Source: Microbacteriaceae bacterium PS02332
Lineage (GTDB): Bacteria; Actinomycetota; Actinomycetes; Actinomycetales; Microbacteriaceae
Length of the DNA: 32,698 nt
Direction of reading: 5' to 3'
Assembly (NCBI GenBank): GCA_029959645.1
Contig: JASCOJ010000017.1
Span: 1 to 32,698 of the forward strand
The position numbers were made by a program, and so were the translations under genes. This document shows, piece by piece, positions 23,556 to 32,698 of the stretch. The notes under the pieces were generated by a model. That model was given only the letters and a program-made list of their open reading frames with translations, searched no databases and was not told the origin of the DNA. Position 1 is the first letter of the stretch. The number at the start of each line of letters is the position of its first letter.

Positions 23556-24665
23556 TCAGTCTTCGACCTTCTGCTTGCGCCACCGGATGCCGGCGTTGAT
23601 GAATCCGTCGAGGTCGCCGTCGAACACCGCCGAGGGGTTGTTGACCTCGTGGTCGGTGCGGAGGTCCTTGACCATCTGGTACGGCGCGAGCACGTAGTTG
23701 CGGATCTGGTCGCCCCAGCTCGCCGTGATCGTGCCGGCGAGTTCCTTCTTCTTCGCGTTCTCCTCCTCCTTCTTCAGGAGCAGGAGGCGCGACTGCAGCA
23801 CGCGCATGGCGGCGGCACGGTTCTGGATCTGCGACTTCTCGTTCTGCATCGACACGACGGTGCCGGTCGGCAGGTGGGTCAGGCGGACCGCGGAGTCGGT
23901 CGTGTTGACGGACTGCCCACCGGGGCCGGAGGACCGGAAGACGTCGACGCGGATGTCGTTCTCCGGGATGTCGATGACGGCCGTCTCCGGCATGAGCGGG
24001 ATGACCTCGACCGCGGCGAAGGACGTCTGGCGCTTGCCCGCGGCGCCGAACGGCGACATGCGGACGAGGCGGTGCGTGCCGGCCTCCACCGACAGGGTGC
24101 CGAACGCGTGCGGGCCGTCGACCTCGAACGTGGCGGACTTGATGCCCGCCTCCTCCGCGTAGGAGGTGTCCATCACGGTGACCTTCTGGTCGTGCTGCTC
24201 GGCGTACCGCAGGTACATGCGCATGAGCATCTCGGCGAAGTCCGCGGCGTCGACGCCACCGGCCCCGGCCCGGATCGTGATGACGGCCGGACGGTCGTCG
24301 TACTCACCGTCGAGGAGCGTCTGCACCTCGAGCTCACCCATGGTCTTCGTGATCGCGGCGAGTTCGGCGACGGCCTCGTCGACGGCGTCCTGGTCCTCGC
24401 CCTCGTTCGCCATCTCGACGAGGACCTCGAGGTCGTCGAGGCGCTGCTCGGTGTCGGTGAGCTTCTTCAGCTGCACCTGCCGGTGCGACAGCGCGCTCGT
24501 GACCTGCTGGGCGTGGTCGGTGTCCTCCCAGAGGTCCGGCGCCCCGGCCTGCTCGCTCAGTTCCGCGATCTCCCGCTCGAGCCGCTCGACGTCGACCACG
24601 GAGCGGATGTTGCCGAAGGTGACGCGGAGGGCGCTGACCTGCTCGCTGATGTCCAGTTCGACCAT
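23556..24665 (-). CDS. prfB: Peptide chain release factor 2
   Basis: A 369-residue RF2, which terminates translation at UGA and UAA. The anticodon-like tripeptide SPF is visible in [16 protein letters not shown]. The catalytic GGQ lies in [26 protein letters not shown], which inserts into the peptidyl transferase centre. The reading frame is continuous from ATG at 24665, so the programmed +1 frameshift with in-frame UGA used by many bacteria is absent, as is common in actinobacteria. TAGGAT (24674-24679, minus strand) lies 8 bp before the ATG, suggesting a leaderless transcript. It is followed by ftsE after a 61-bp gap, the usual actinobacterial order prfB-ftsE-ftsX-smpB. Confidence 0.96.
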   Translation of the reverse strand: MVELDISEQVSALRVTFGNIRSVVDVERLEREIAELSEQAGAPDLWEDTDHAQQVTSALSHRQVQLKKLTDTEQRLDDLEVLVEMANEGEDQDAVDEAVAELAAITKTMGELEVQTLLDGEYDDRPAVITIRAGAGGVDAADFAEMLMRMYLRYAEQHDQKVTVMDTSYAEEAGIKSATFEVDGPHAFGTLSVEAGTHRLVRMSPFGAAGKRQTSFAAVEVIPLMPETAVIDIPENDIRVDVFRSSGPGGQSVNTTDSAVRLTHLPTGTVVSMQNEKSQIQNRAAAMRVLQSRLLLLKKEEENAKKKELAGTITASWGDQIRNYVLAPYQMVKDLRTDHEVNNPSAVFDGDLDGFINAGIRWRKQKVED

Positions 24666-24673
24666 GGTCCCCG

Positions 24674-24679
24674 ATCCTA
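24674..24679 (-). promoter_or_regulatory. -10 element of prfB (leaderless)
   Basis: TAGGAT on the minus strand, 8 bp before the prfB ATG at 24665. Confidence 0.5.
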
Positions 24680-24711
24680 CCGGCGCGCACCGGCGCCCGG
24701 GGTCGCCCCGG

Positions 24712-25875
24712 TCAGCGCCCGAGCGAGGGTGCGCGCGACGCCATCCCGGCGGCCCCGGCGCGCGCCACGGCGGCGGGCAGGGCGGCGAGGAAGGCGTCGA
24801 CGTCGGCGTCGGTCGAGGTGTGTCCGAGCGTGATGCGGAGTGCCCCGCGGGCGTCCTCCTCGCTCAGGCCCATCGCGAGCAGCACGTGCGAGGCCTCCGG
24901 CACGCCGGCCTGGCACGCGGACCCGGTGGACACGGCCACCCCGGCGGCGTCGAGGAGGAACAGCAGCGAGTCCCCCTCGCAGCCCGGGAAGGTGAAGTGC
25001 GCGTTGTTCGGCAGGCGGTCGTCCGGGTCCCCCATCAACACCGCGCTCGGCACCGCACGGCGGACGCCCTCGACCAGTCGGTCCCGCAGGTGCCGGACGT
25101 CGGCGTGCGGGGTGCGGGCGGCGACGCCGAAGGCCGCCGCGGCGGGGGCGTCCTGCGTGCCGCTCCGGACCTGGCGCTGCTGGCCGCCGCCGTGGATGAG
25201 CGGTTCGACGGTCGCACGTCGGCCGAGCACGAGCGCGCCGACCCCGACGGGACCACCGATCTTGTGCGCCGAGACGCTCAGGGCGTCGAGCCCGGATGCG
25301 GCGAAGTCGACCGGCACCTGCCCGTAGGCGGCCACGGCGTCGCTGTGCACCGGCACCCCGGCGGCGTGCGCGAGCTCCACGATCCGCGCGACCGGCTGCA
25401 CGGTGCCGACCTCGTTGTTCGCCCACAGGAACGTGACCAGGGCGACGTCGTCGGCGGAGGCGAGCCGGGCCTCCAGGGCGGCGAGGTCGACGCGACCCTG
25501 GGCGTCGAGCGGGACGACGTCGACGACGGCCCCCTCGTGCCGCTCCAACCAGTCGACCGTGTCGACGGTGGCGTGGTGCTCCCCCGCCGGCACCACGATG
25601 CGCGGGCGGGCGCGGTCGCGCTGCCGTGCCCAGAACAGCCCCTTGACGGCCAGGTTGATGCTCTCCGTGCCACCGGAGGTGAAGACGACCTCCACCGGGT
25701 CCGCGCCGAGCGACGCGGCGACGGCCGCGCGGCCGTCCTCCAACAGCATGCGGGCCCGCTGGCCGGCGCTGTGGATCGAGGACGGGTTGCCGACCGTGGC
25801 GAGCGCCTCGGTGAAGGCGGCGAGCGCCGCGGGGAGGATCGGCGTCGTCGCGGCGTGGTCGAGGTAGACGGGCAC
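24712..25875 (-). CDS. Cysteine desulfurase (NifS/IscS family)
   Basis: A 387-residue PLP-dependent class V aminotransferase-fold enzyme that removes sulfur from cysteine for Fe-S clusters and thiolated tRNA. Motifs in order: [10 protein letters not shown] at the N-terminus, [50 protein letters not shown], the PLP lysine K205 in [24 protein letters not shown] and the catalytic C321 in STGSACQAG. The GTG at 25875 was chosen because [11 protein letters not shown] is the family's N-terminus and AGGAAGGGG lies just upstream. In many actinobacteria this gene is followed by mnmA; here prfB follows, so it stands alone. It is divergent from glgX across a symmetric promoter. Confidence 0.93.
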   Translation of the reverse strand: MPVYLDHAATTPILPAALAAFTEALATVGNPSSIHSAGQRARMLLEDGRAAVAASLGADPVEVVFTSGGTESINLAVKGLFWARQRDRARPRIVVPAGEHHATVDTVDWLERHEGAVVDVVPLDAQGRVDLAALEARLASADDVALVTFLWANNEVGTVQPVARIVELAHAAGVPVHSDAVAAYGQVPVDFAASGLDALSVSAHKIGGPVGVGALVLGRRATVEPLIHGGGQQRQVRSGTQDAPAAAAFGVAARTPHADVRHLRDRLVEGVRRAVPSAVLMGDPDDRLPNNAHFTFPGCEGDSLLFLLDAAGVAVSTGSACQAGVPEASHVLLAMGLSEEDARGALRITLGHTSTDADVDAFLAALPAAVARAGAAGMASRAPSLGR

Positions 25876-25897
25876 GGGACACCCCTTCCTGGAGCGT

Positions 25898-25931
25898 CCC
25901 CAGGATACGCGGTGGTCCTCGTACCCTGGGG
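25898..25931. promoter_or_regulatory. Symmetric divergent promoter of cysteine desulfurase and glgX
   Basis: Inverted repeat with arms ccccaggatacg (25898-25909) and cgtaccctgggg (25920-25931), 11 of 12 positions complementary, 10-nt spacer. Each arm contains a -10: TATCCT on the minus strand (25907-25902) for the desulfurase, and TACCCT on the plus strand (25922-25927), 6 bp before the glgX GTG. The identical flanks suggest a common operator or duplicated promoter core. Confidence 0.55.
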
Positions 25932-25933
25932 GC

Positions 25934-27967
25934 GTGCACGAGACGGCGATCGACATCAGCCCGGGCTTCCGCCTCGACGGGGACGCCCCCCGCTTCACCC
26001 TGCGGTCGGCCTCCGCCACGGCGGCGACGGTCGTCGTCGACGGCCGCGGCCGGTTCCCCCTGGAGCGGGTCGGCGACCCCGACCGGTGGACGGCGTCCAC
26101 GCCCGGCGTCGTGCCCGGAGACTCGTACCACCTGCTCGTGGACGGCCCCGACGGTCCGCGGCACGGGTTCGACCCGACCCGACCGCTGCTCGACCCGGCA
26201 GCACGGGGCGTCATGCCGACCGGCCGCGACGAGGCGGACGGTCCGCGGTGGACCAGCGTCGTCGTCGACGGTGCGTTCGACTGGGGCGGGGTGCCGAAGC
26301 CGCAGGTGCCGCTCGACCGGGCCGTGGTGTACGAGGCGAACGTCCGGACGCTGACGCAGGCGAACCCCGCGGTCCCCGAGCACCTCCGCGGCACCTACGC
26401 CGGGGTGGCGCACGCGAGCACGATCGCGCACCTGCACCGCATCGGCGTCACGACGCTCGAGCTGCTGCCCGTGCACGCCTTCGACACCGAGCGCTGGCTG
26501 CGGCAGGCCGGCCGGGAGAACGCCTGGGGCTACAACACGCTGGCCTTCTTCGCTCCGCACGCCGGGTACGCCTCGGCGGAGGCCCGCGCGGCCGGCGCCG
26601 ACGGGGTCCTCCGCGAGTTCAAGGGCATGGTGCGGCTCCTGCACGAGGCCGGCATCCAGGTGGTCCTCGACGTCGTCTACAACCACACCGCTGAGGAGGG
26701 CCTCGGCGGCCCGACCACGTCCCTCCGCGGGATCGACGGCGCGAACCGGTACCGGTGGGGCGCGGACGGCTACGTCGACACGACGGGCTGTGGCAACACG
26801 CTCGACACCTCGGTGGAGGCGACGGCCGACCTGATCGTCGACAGCCTGCGCTACTGGGCGCGCGAGGTGCAGGTCGACGGCTTCCGGTTCGACCTGATGG
26901 CCGCGCTCGCCCGCGACGCGGCGCACACCTTCGACCCGGCGCACCCGCTGCTCGAGCGGATCCGCACCGACCCGGACCTCCAGGACGTCCTGGTCATCGC
27001 CGAACCGTGGGACGTCGGCCAGGGCGGCTGGCAGACCGGGTCGTTCGGCGCCGGGGCCCTCGAGTGGAACGACGGCTTCCGCGACACCGTCCGGCAGTTC
27101 TGGCTCTCGGACGTCGCGCAGGAGCGGCGGACCGGGGTGCCCGGCGGCGGCATCGGGGCGCTCGCCGGGGCGCTGACCGGGTCCCGTCACGTGTTCGGGC
27201 CGGAGCGCGGACCACTCGCCGGCGTCGGGTTCGTCACCGCGCACGACGGCTTCACCCTGCTCGACCTCGTGTCGTACGACCGCAAGCACAACCAGGCGAA
27301 CGGCGAGGAGGACCGCGACGGCTCGAACGAGAACCGCTCCTTCAACCACGGGGTCGAGGGACCCACCGACGACCGCGGCGTGCGGGCCTCCCGCGGGCGG
27401 TCGATGCGGAACCTGCTCGGCACCCTCTTCCTCTCCGCCGGTGTCCCGATGCTCACGGCGGGCGACGAGCGCAGCCGGACGCAGCACGGCAACAACAACG
27501 CCTACGTGGTCTCCGAGGACCTCACCCCGGTGGACTGGTCGGACGACGAGGACGCCGAGTCGACGACGGAGACGGTCGCTGCCCTGACCCGCCTGCGCGC
27601 GGCGCACCCCGCGCTCCGGCCGTCGCGGTTCGGTGTGGCGGGCCAGGTGACGCCGTCCGCGTCACGGATGACCTGGTACGGCCCGGACGGCGGACCGATG
27701 ACCGGCGAGTGGTGGGACCAGCCGCTCCACCGCGCGGTGCAGGTCCTCGTCGAGTCGACGCCCGAGCACGAGCCGTACGACCGTGTCCTCGTCGTCGTGC
27801 ACGGCAGCGGCCGGACCCGCGACCTCGCACTCCCGGTCCGCGACGACCTGCTCGGGTACCGGCTGGCCTGGTCGAGCGAGAAGCACCGCGACCACGACCG
27901 GACCAGGACCGCGGGGTCGGTCTTCACCGCGTACGGCCCCGGGATCCACCTGTTCGAGGTCGTCTGA
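25934..27967 (+). CDS. glgX: Glycogen debranching enzyme GlgX (isoamylase type)
   Basis: A 677-residue GH13 debranching enzyme that hydrolyses alpha-1,6 branches of glycogen limit dextrins. An N-terminal CBM48-like beta domain (about 1-110) precedes the catalytic barrel. Visible GH13 motifs are VVLDVVYNHTAEE (region I), DGFRFDLM with nucleophile D320, AEPWDVG with acid/base E357, and TAHDGFTLLD with the transition-state Asp at 438. ENAWGYNTLAFFAPHAGYAS and DRKHNQANGEEDRDGSNEN are typical of GlgX/TreX. The GTG start (25934) has TACCCT 6 bp upstream, giving a leaderless mRNA. glgE follows 104 bp downstream under its own -10. Confidence 0.93.
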   Translation: MHETAIDISPGFRLDGDAPRFTLRSASATAATVVVDGRGRFPLERVGDPDRWTASTPGVVPGDSYHLLVDGPDGPRHGFDPTRPLLDPAARGVMPTGRDEADGPRWTSVVVDGAFDWGGVPKPQVPLDRAVVYEANVRTLTQANPAVPEHLRGTYAGVAHASTIAHLHRIGVTTLELLPVHAFDTERWLRQAGRENAWGYNTLAFFAPHAGYASAEARAAGADGVLREFKGMVRLLHEAGIQVVLDVVYNHTAEEGLGGPTTSLRGIDGANRYRWGADGYVDTTGCGNTLDTSVEATADLIVDSLRYWAREVQVDGFRFDLMAALARDAAHTFDPAHPLLERIRTDPDLQDVLVIAEPWDVGQGGWQTGSFGAGALEWNDGFRDTVRQFWLSDVAQERRTGVPGGGIGALAGALTGSRHVFGPERGPLAGVGFVTAHDGFTLLDLVSYDRKHNQANGEEDRDGSNENRSFNHGVEGPTDDRGVRASRGRSMRNLLGTLFLSAGVPMLTAGDERSRTQHGNNNAYVVSEDLTPVDWSDDEDAESTTETVAALTRLRAAHPALRPSRFGVAGQVTPSASRMTWYGPDGGPMTGEWWDQPLHRAVQVLVESTPEHEPYDRVLVVVHGSGRTRDLALPVRDDLLGYRLAWSSEKHRDHDRTRTAGSVFTAYGPGIHLFEVV

Positions 27968-28058
27968 CCGGTCCGCGGAGCGCCCCGTCGGCGCCGGACG
28001 GCGATGCGCCGTCCGGACCGGGACACGCGTTCCCGGGACCACGACACGCGTCGCCGGG

Positions 28059-28064
28059 TAGCGT
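28059..28064 (+). promoter_or_regulatory. -10 element of glgE-glgB (leaderless)
   Basis: TAGCGT ends 7 bp before the glgE GTG at 28072. Confidence 0.5.
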
Positions 28065-28071
28065 CTGCTCC

Positions 28072-30072
28072 GTGGCCACCGCAGACCGACCCCGGCGTCC
28101 GAAGATCGGGCGCATCCCGATCACCGAACTCGCCCCGACGACGCCGAACGGCTTCCCGGGCAAGGCCTTCGACGGGGAGGTGATCACGTTCGGCGCGACC
28201 GTCTTCCGAGAGGGACACGGCGTCATCGGCGCCGACCTCGTCCTCGAGCGCCCCGACGGGGTGTCCAGCACCGTCCCGCTCGTCCCCGGCACGCCCGGGA
28301 CCGACCGGTTCGAGGCGGCCGTCCAGATCGAGTCCGTCGGTGTCTGGCAGTGGCACGTCGAGTCCTACGCCGACGACTGGGCGAGCTGGGTGCACGGCGC
28401 CCGGTTGAAGATCGCCGCCGGCGTCGACACCGAAGCGACCCTGCTCGACGGTGCCGCCCTGCTCGACCGGCTCGCCACCGAGCGCGGGTCCGCCGCGGCG
28501 ACGCGTGCCGCCGCCCGGATCCGTGACACCGACCTCGAACCGGCCGAGCGTCTCGCCGCGGTCGACGACACGCGCCTGGTCGCCGAGCTCGAGGAGCGCC
28601 CGCTCAGCTCGCTCCGCACCGTCTCCGCCACCCAGCTCCTCGACGTCGAGCGCACCCGCGCCGGCGTCGGCGCCTGGTACGAGTTCTTCCCGCGCAGCGA
28701 AGGCGCCAAGCGGAACCCCGACGGCTCCTGGAAGAGCGGCGACTTCCGCACCGCCGCCCGTCGCCTGCCCGCCGTGGCACGGATGGGCTTCGAGGTCGTC
28801 TACCTCCCGCCGATCCACCCGATCGGCACCACCGCGCGCAAGGGCCCGAACAACACCCTGACCGCCGGTCCGGACGACCCCGGCAGCCCCTGGGCGATCG
28901 GCGGACCTGAGGGCGGGCACGACGCGATCCACCCCGACCTCGGCACCGAGGACGACTTCCGCGACTTCGTCGAGACGGCGAAGAACACCGGCATGGAGGT
29001 CGCACTCGACTTCGCGCTCCAGTGCTCCCCCGACCACCCCTGGGTCACCGAGCACCCGGAGTGGTTCACGGTCCGCGCCGACGGGTCCATCGCGACGGCC
29101 GAGAACCCGCCGAAGCGCTACCAGGACATCTACCCGATCCAGTTCGACACCGACCCCGAGGGCCTGGTCACCGAGGTCCTCCGTGTGCTGCGGCACTGGA
29201 TCGCGCTCGGCGTGCGCATCTTCCGCGTCGACAACCCGCACACCAAGCCGCTCTGGTTCTGGGAGCGTGTGATCCGCGAGGTCCGCGACGAGCACCCCGA
29301 CATCGTGTTCCTCGCCGAGGCGTTCACCCGCCCGGCGATGATGCGGGCGCTCGCCGAGACCGGGTTCCAGCAGTCGTACTCGTACTTCACGTGGCGGAAC
29401 ACGAAGGAGGAGATCGAGGAGTACTTCACCGAGCTCAGCTCCGAGACGAGCGCGTACCTGCGCCCGAACCTCTTCGTGAACACGCCGGACATCCTGAGCG
29501 AGTTCCTGCAGTTCGGCGGCCGCGCCGGGTACAAGGTCCGTGCCGCGCTCGCCGCGACCGGCGCCCCGACCTGGGGCATGTACTCCGGCTACGAGCTCTT
29601 CGAGGACGTCGCCCGCCCGGGCTCCGAGGAGAACATCGACAACGAGAAGTACGAGTACAAGCCGCGCGACTTCGCCCTCGCCGAGGCCGAGGGCGCGTCA
29701 CTCGCCCCGTACGTCACGATGCTCAACCGCCTCCGTTCCGCGCACCCGGCGCTCCGCCAGCTGCGGAACCTGACGGTGCACGGGGCCGACGACGGCGCGA
29801 TCGTCGTCTACTCGAAGCACCTGCCGGGCCGGTTCACCCGGTCGGGCCGCGACGACACGGTGATCGTCGTCGCGAACGTCGACCCGCACTCCGCGCGGGA
29901 GACCACCGTGCACCTCGACCTCGCCGCGCTCGGTCTCGAGCCGGGCACCGCCTTCGACGTCCGCGACGTCGTGACCGGCGCGCGCTGGACGTGGGGCACC
30001 GACAACTACGTACGCCTGGACGCCTTCCAGGAGCCCGTGCACCTGCTCGTCGTGGAAGGACCGCACCGATGA
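28072..30072 (+). CDS. glgE: Alpha-1,4-glucan:maltose-1-phosphate maltosyltransferase GlgE
   Basis: A 666-residue GH13_3 maltosyltransferase that transfers maltose from maltose-1-phosphate onto alpha-1,4-glucan. The N-terminal beta domain ([47 protein letters not shown]) is followed by a helical insert. Catalytic features are [56 protein letters not shown] with nucleophile D387, and [11 protein letters not shown] with acid E416. [14 protein letters not shown] is also typical. The GTG at 28072 was chosen for its TAGCGT -10 at 7 bp and the family N-terminus. The stop overlaps the glgB ATG, so GlgE and GlgB are co-translated, matching their joint role in building branched alpha-glucan. TreS, Pep2 and GlgM are not in the window. 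Confidence 0.96.
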   Translation: MATADRPRRPKIGRIPITELAPTTPNGFPGKAFDGEVITFGATVFREGHGVIGADLVLERPDGVSSTVPLVPGTPGTDRFEAAVQIESVGVWQWHVESYADDWASWVHGARLKIAAGVDTEATLLDGAALLDRLATERGSAAATRAAARIRDTDLEPAERLAAVDDTRLVAELEERPLSSLRTVSATQLLDVERTRAGVGAWYEFFPRSEGAKRNPDGSWKSGDFRTAARRLPAVARMGFEVVYLPPIHPIGTTARKGPNNTLTAGPDDPGSPWAIGGPEGGHDAIHPDLGTEDDFRDFVETAKNTGMEVALDFALQCSPDHPWVTEHPEWFTVRADGSIATAENPPKRYQDIYPIQFDTDPEGLVTEVLRVLRHWIALGVRIFRVDNPHTKPLWFWERVIREVRDEHPDIVFLAEAFTRPAMMRALAETGFQQSYSYFTWRNTKEEIEEYFTELSSETSAYLRPNLFVNTPDILSEFLQFGGRAGYKVRAALAATGAPTWGMYSGYELFEDVARPGSEENIDNEKYEYKPRDFALAEAEGASLAPYVTMLNRLRSAHPALRQLRNLTVHGADDGAIVVYSKHLPGRFTRSGRDDTVIVVANVDPHSARETTVHLDLAALGLEPGTAFDVRDVVTGARWTWGTDNYVRLDAFQEPVHLLVVEGPHR

Positions 30073-32651
30073 CCGACACCACCCCGGACGAGCCCACCCG
30101 CCCCGCGCCCGGCGGAGCCCCGCGCCCCGCTGCCGGCCCGGGCCTCCCGGCCGTCCCCCCGCCCCCGCCGGCCGTCCCCCGCGACGAGCCCCGCACCTCC
30201 GCTCCGGGCGAGGACCTGCCCGGAGCGCCCACGCCGAAGCCCGAGTCCCCGTCCCGTGACGTCCCGGAGTCCGCGACGCTCGCCGGTGGCGGGCGCCACG
30301 CCGAGGACGCCGGCACGCCGGCGACGCCCGCTCGGCCCGGAGGCCCGGCACCGGTCACGACGTCGGCGCCCGTCGACGACACCACGGCCCAGGAGGGCAC
30401 CGGGACGGACACCACCGTCGATGCGAGCCCGGTCGGCTCCGACGAGGACACGTCGGCCACGGCGCTCGCGACCACCGACGCCGGCGGCACGACGGCGACC
30501 CAGCCGTCCCCCGCGCCCGTCGACGAGTGGATCCGGCAGCAGGTCGCCGAGGCCCGCTGGTCGCTCCCCCACGACGTCCTCGGCCCGCACCCGGTCGACG
30601 GCGGCACGAGCGTCCGGGTGGTCCGCCACCTCGCGACGGCCGTCCGCATCGTCCGGCCGGACGGCGACGACGTCGAGCTGACCCACGAGGGCGACGGCGT
30701 CTGGGCCGGCGCGACCCCGGGCAGCCTCGGCCGCTACCGGGTCGAGGCCGAGTACGAGGACGCCACCTGGACGACCGACGACGCCTACCGGTTCCCGCCG
30801 ACCCTCGGCGAGCTCGACCTGCACCTGTTCGGCGAGGGCCGCGACGAGCAGCTCTGGCACCACCTCGGCGCACACCTCACCACGGTCGACGGCGTCGACG
30901 GCGTCGCGTTCGCCGTCTGGGCCCCGCGTGCCACCGCCGTCCGGGTGATCGGTGATTTCGAGGGCTGGCAGGGCCGTACGACGGCGATGCGCCGACTCGG
31001 CGACCTCGGCGTCTGGGAGCTGTTCTGGCCGGGTGCCCTCGACGGGCAGCGGTACAAGTTCCAGATCCTGACCGACAGCGGCTGGGTGGAGCGGGCCGAC
31101 CCGTTCGCCCGCCGCACCGAGGTGCCGCCGCTCACCGCGTCCGTCATCACGGCCAGCGGCTATGAGTGGTCCGAGGGCGACCAGCAGTGGATGGCCGAGC
31201 GCGCCCGCACGACGACGCACGACCGTCCGATGAGCGTGTACGAGGTGCACCTCGGCTCGTGGCGTCCCGGCCTCAGCTACCGCGAGGTCGCGGACGACCT
31301 GATCGGGCACGTGCAGCACCTCGGCTTCACGCACGTCGAGTTCCTGCCGCTGTCCGAGCACCCGTTCGGCGGGTCCTGGGGCTACCAGGTCACCGGCTAC
31401 TACGCCCCGACCGCGCGCTTCGGCTCGCCGGACGACCTCCGCTACCTCATCGACCGCCTGCACAGCGCCGGCATCGGCGTGATCATGGACTGGGTGCCCG
31501 GGCACTTCCCGAAGGACGAGTGGGCGCTGGCGAAGTTCGACGGCTACGCGCTGTTCGAGCACCCGGACCCCCGCCGCGGCGAGCAGCTCGACTGGGGCAC
31601 CTACGTGTTCGACTTCGGGCAGCCGCAGGTCCGCAACTTCCTCGTGGCGAACGCGCTGTACTGGCTCGAGGAGTTCCACATCGACGGCCTCCGGGTCGAC
31701 GCGGTGGCCTCGATGATCTACCTCGACTACTCGCGCACCGAGTGGCTGCCGAACCAGTACGGCGGCCGCGAGTACCTCGAGGCGGTCTCGTTCCTCCAGG
31801 AGACCAACGCCACCGCGTACAAGCGCTACCCGGGCATCGTGATGATCGCCGAGGAGAGCACCTCCTGGCCGGGCGTCACCGAGCCGACGAGCGCCGGCGG
31901 CCTGGGCTTCGGGCAGAAGTGGAACATGGGGTGGATGCACGACTCGCTCCAGTACGTCGAGCGTGACCCGGCCTACCGCTCCTACCACCACGACGAGCTC
32001 ACCTTCTCGTTCGTGTACGCGTTCAGCGAGCAGTTCACCCTGCCGATCAGCCACGACGAGGTCGTGCACGGCAAGGGCTCGCTCTACGGCAAGATGCCCG
32101 GCGACGAGTGGCAGAAGCTCGCGAACGTCCGTGCCTACCTCGCGTTCATGTGGGCACACCCCGGCAAGCAGCTGCTCTTCATGGGTCAGGAGTTCGCCCA
32201 GCAGACCGAGTGGAGCGAGGCGAAGGGTCTCGACTGGTGGCTCCTCGACGACCCGGGCCACCGCGGTGTGCAGGACCTCGTCGCCGAGCTCAACAGCGTC
32301 TACAAGGCCAGCCCGGCGCTGTGGACGCACGACGCCTCGGCGGAGGGATTCGAGTGGATCGAGGGCGGCGACGCGCCGCACTCCACGATCGGGTTCCTCC
32401 GGAAGGCCGGGGACGAACAGCTCGCCGTCTTCGTGAACTTCTCCGGCGTGCCGGTCGAGCGTCGGTTCGGCCTGCCCTCCGCGGGCACCTGGACCGAGGT
32501 GCTGAACACCGACGCGGCCGTGTACGGCGGGTCGGGCGTCGGCAACCTCGGCGCCGTGCAGGCCGAGGACACCCCGTGGGCCGGCCGGCCCGCGTCGGCG
32601 CACCTCGTGGTCCCGCCCCTCGGCGCGGTCTGGCTCCGCCGCGAGGAGTAG
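30069..32651 (+). CDS. glgB: 1,4-alpha-glucan branching enzyme GlgB with long disordered N-terminus
   Basis: An 860-residue GH13_9 branching enzyme. The first about 148 residues are low-complexity Pro/Ala/Thr/Asp and look disordered; the recognisable enzyme begins near [25 protein letters not shown] (about 151). An N1/CBM48 region precedes the barrel, which shows [68 protein letters not shown] with nucleophile D544, MIAEEST with acid E595, and [22 protein letters not shown]. It cuts alpha-1,4 chains and re-attaches them by alpha-1,6 links. The ATG at 30069 overlaps the glgE stop (ATGA). Mycobacterial GlgB is about 730 residues, so the extra length lies in the N-terminal tail. Confidence 0.96.
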   Translation: MTDTTPDEPTRPAPGGAPRPAAGPGLPAVPPPPPAVPRDEPRTSAPGEDLPGAPTPKPESPSRDVPESATLAGGGRHAEDAGTPATPARPGGPAPVTTSAPVDDTTAQEGTGTDTTVDASPVGSDEDTSATALATTDAGGTTATQPSPAPVDEWIRQQVAEARWSLPHDVLGPHPVDGGTSVRVVRHLATAVRIVRPDGDDVELTHEGDGVWAGATPGSLGRYRVEAEYEDATWTTDDAYRFPPTLGELDLHLFGEGRDEQLWHHLGAHLTTVDGVDGVAFAVWAPRATAVRVIGDFEGWQGRTTAMRRLGDLGVWELFWPGALDGQRYKFQILTDSGWVERADPFARRTEVPPLTASVITASGYEWSEGDQQWMAERARTTTHDRPMSVYEVHLGSWRPGLSYREVADDLIGHVQHLGFTHVEFLPLSEHPFGGSWGYQVTGYYAPTARFGSPDDLRYLIDRLHSAGIGVIMDWVPGHFPKDEWALAKFDGYALFEHPDPRRGEQLDWGTYVFDFGQPQVRNFLVANALYWLEEFHIDGLRVDAVASMIYLDYSRTEWLPNQYGGREYLEAVSFLQETNATAYKRYPGIVMIAEESTSWPGVTEPTSAGGLGFGQKWNMGWMHDSLQYVERDPAYRSYHHDELTFSFVYAFSEQFTLPISHDEVVHGKGSLYGKMPGDEWQKLANVRAYLAFMWAHPGKQLLFMGQEFAQQTEWSEAKGLDWWLLDDPGHRGVQDLVAELNSVYKASPALWTHDASAEGFEWIEGGDAPHSTIGFLRKAGDEQLAVFVNFSGVPVERRFGLPSAGTWTEVLNTDAAVYGGSGVGNLGAVQAEDTPWAGRPASAHLVVPPLGAVWLRREE

Positions 32652-32672
32652 CCCCCACGCAGACGGACGGGA

Positions 32673-32698
32673 GGCCCGGTGCCAGCTGGCACCGGGCC
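32673..32698 (+). terminator. Perfect palindrome after glgB (terminator, cut by window edge)
   Basis: A 26-bp perfect palindrome with arms ggcccggtgccag and ctggcaccgggcc, 21 bp past the glgB stop. The preceding gacggacggga (32662-32672) probably pairs with sequence beyond the window, which would make a longer hairpin. The 16-bp segment 32662-32677 also occurs at 15389-15404. Confidence 0.7.

Noticed and set aside
23556-24665. Programmed frameshift in prfB
   Set aside because: The RF2 frame is continuous from ATG to stop, with no in-frame UGA or slippery CUU-UGA near codon 26.

Overview
This 32.7 kb window is chromosomal DNA from a very high G+C actinobacterium, most likely a Microbacteriaceae member such as Curtobacterium. 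That placement rests on a fused E2/E1 2-oxoglutarate decarboxylase (Kgd), a SigR/RsrA pair beside aroA-rsgA, the prfB-ftsE-ftsX-smpB-ssrA block and GlgE. I see no prophage, transposase, CRISPR array, restriction system or recognisable island. Gene content is mostly core metabolism and housekeeping.

Layout. 1-282 holds two copies of a palindromic intergenic repeat. guaB1 (minus) and kgd (plus) diverge from about 1722-1833. kgd converges on a GNAT gene across a strong hairpin at 5699-5741. rsrA and sigR (minus) diverge from aroA-rsgA (plus). The sigR upstream region carries an exact sigma-R-type promoter that would drive a longer SigR isoform. A membrane protein of the ABC-2/YhgE type and hisN follow. 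After a 614-bp spacer comes a large LuxR/LAL-type regulator, containing a suspect stretch of pure G+C, then two tiny ORFs and a membrane M50B-type metalloprotease. An O-acetylhomoserine sulfhydrylase-like enzyme and an FMN monooxygenase form a likely sulfur-scavenging pair.

The stretch 19328-24665 is minus strand: prfB, ftsE-ftsX, smpB, ssrA (tmRNA), then an unrecognised protein with an acidic middle and a lysine/serine/aspartate repeat tail. A cysteine desulfurase (minus) diverges from glgX (plus). glgX is followed by glgE and a translationally coupled glgB, a glycogen/alpha-glucan cluster. The window ends in a perfect palindrome after glgB.

Working together: SmpB and tmRNA form the trans-translation ribosome rescue system, beside RF2 and the FtsEX cell-wall hydrolase regulator. 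SigR and RsrA form a thiol-oxidation switch. GlgX, GlgE and GlgB debranch, elongate (from maltose-1-phosphate) and branch alpha-glucan.

The strongest regulatory theme is leaderless transcription: many genes have a TANNNT -10 hexamer 6-9 bp before an ATG or GTG. The best leads are the two-start, two-promoter sigR, the unexplained charged-repeat protein next to ssrA, the G+C-only insert in the LuxR gene, and the symmetric divergent promoter between the cysteine desulfurase and glgX. All function calls come from reading protein motifs by eye; no database search was run.
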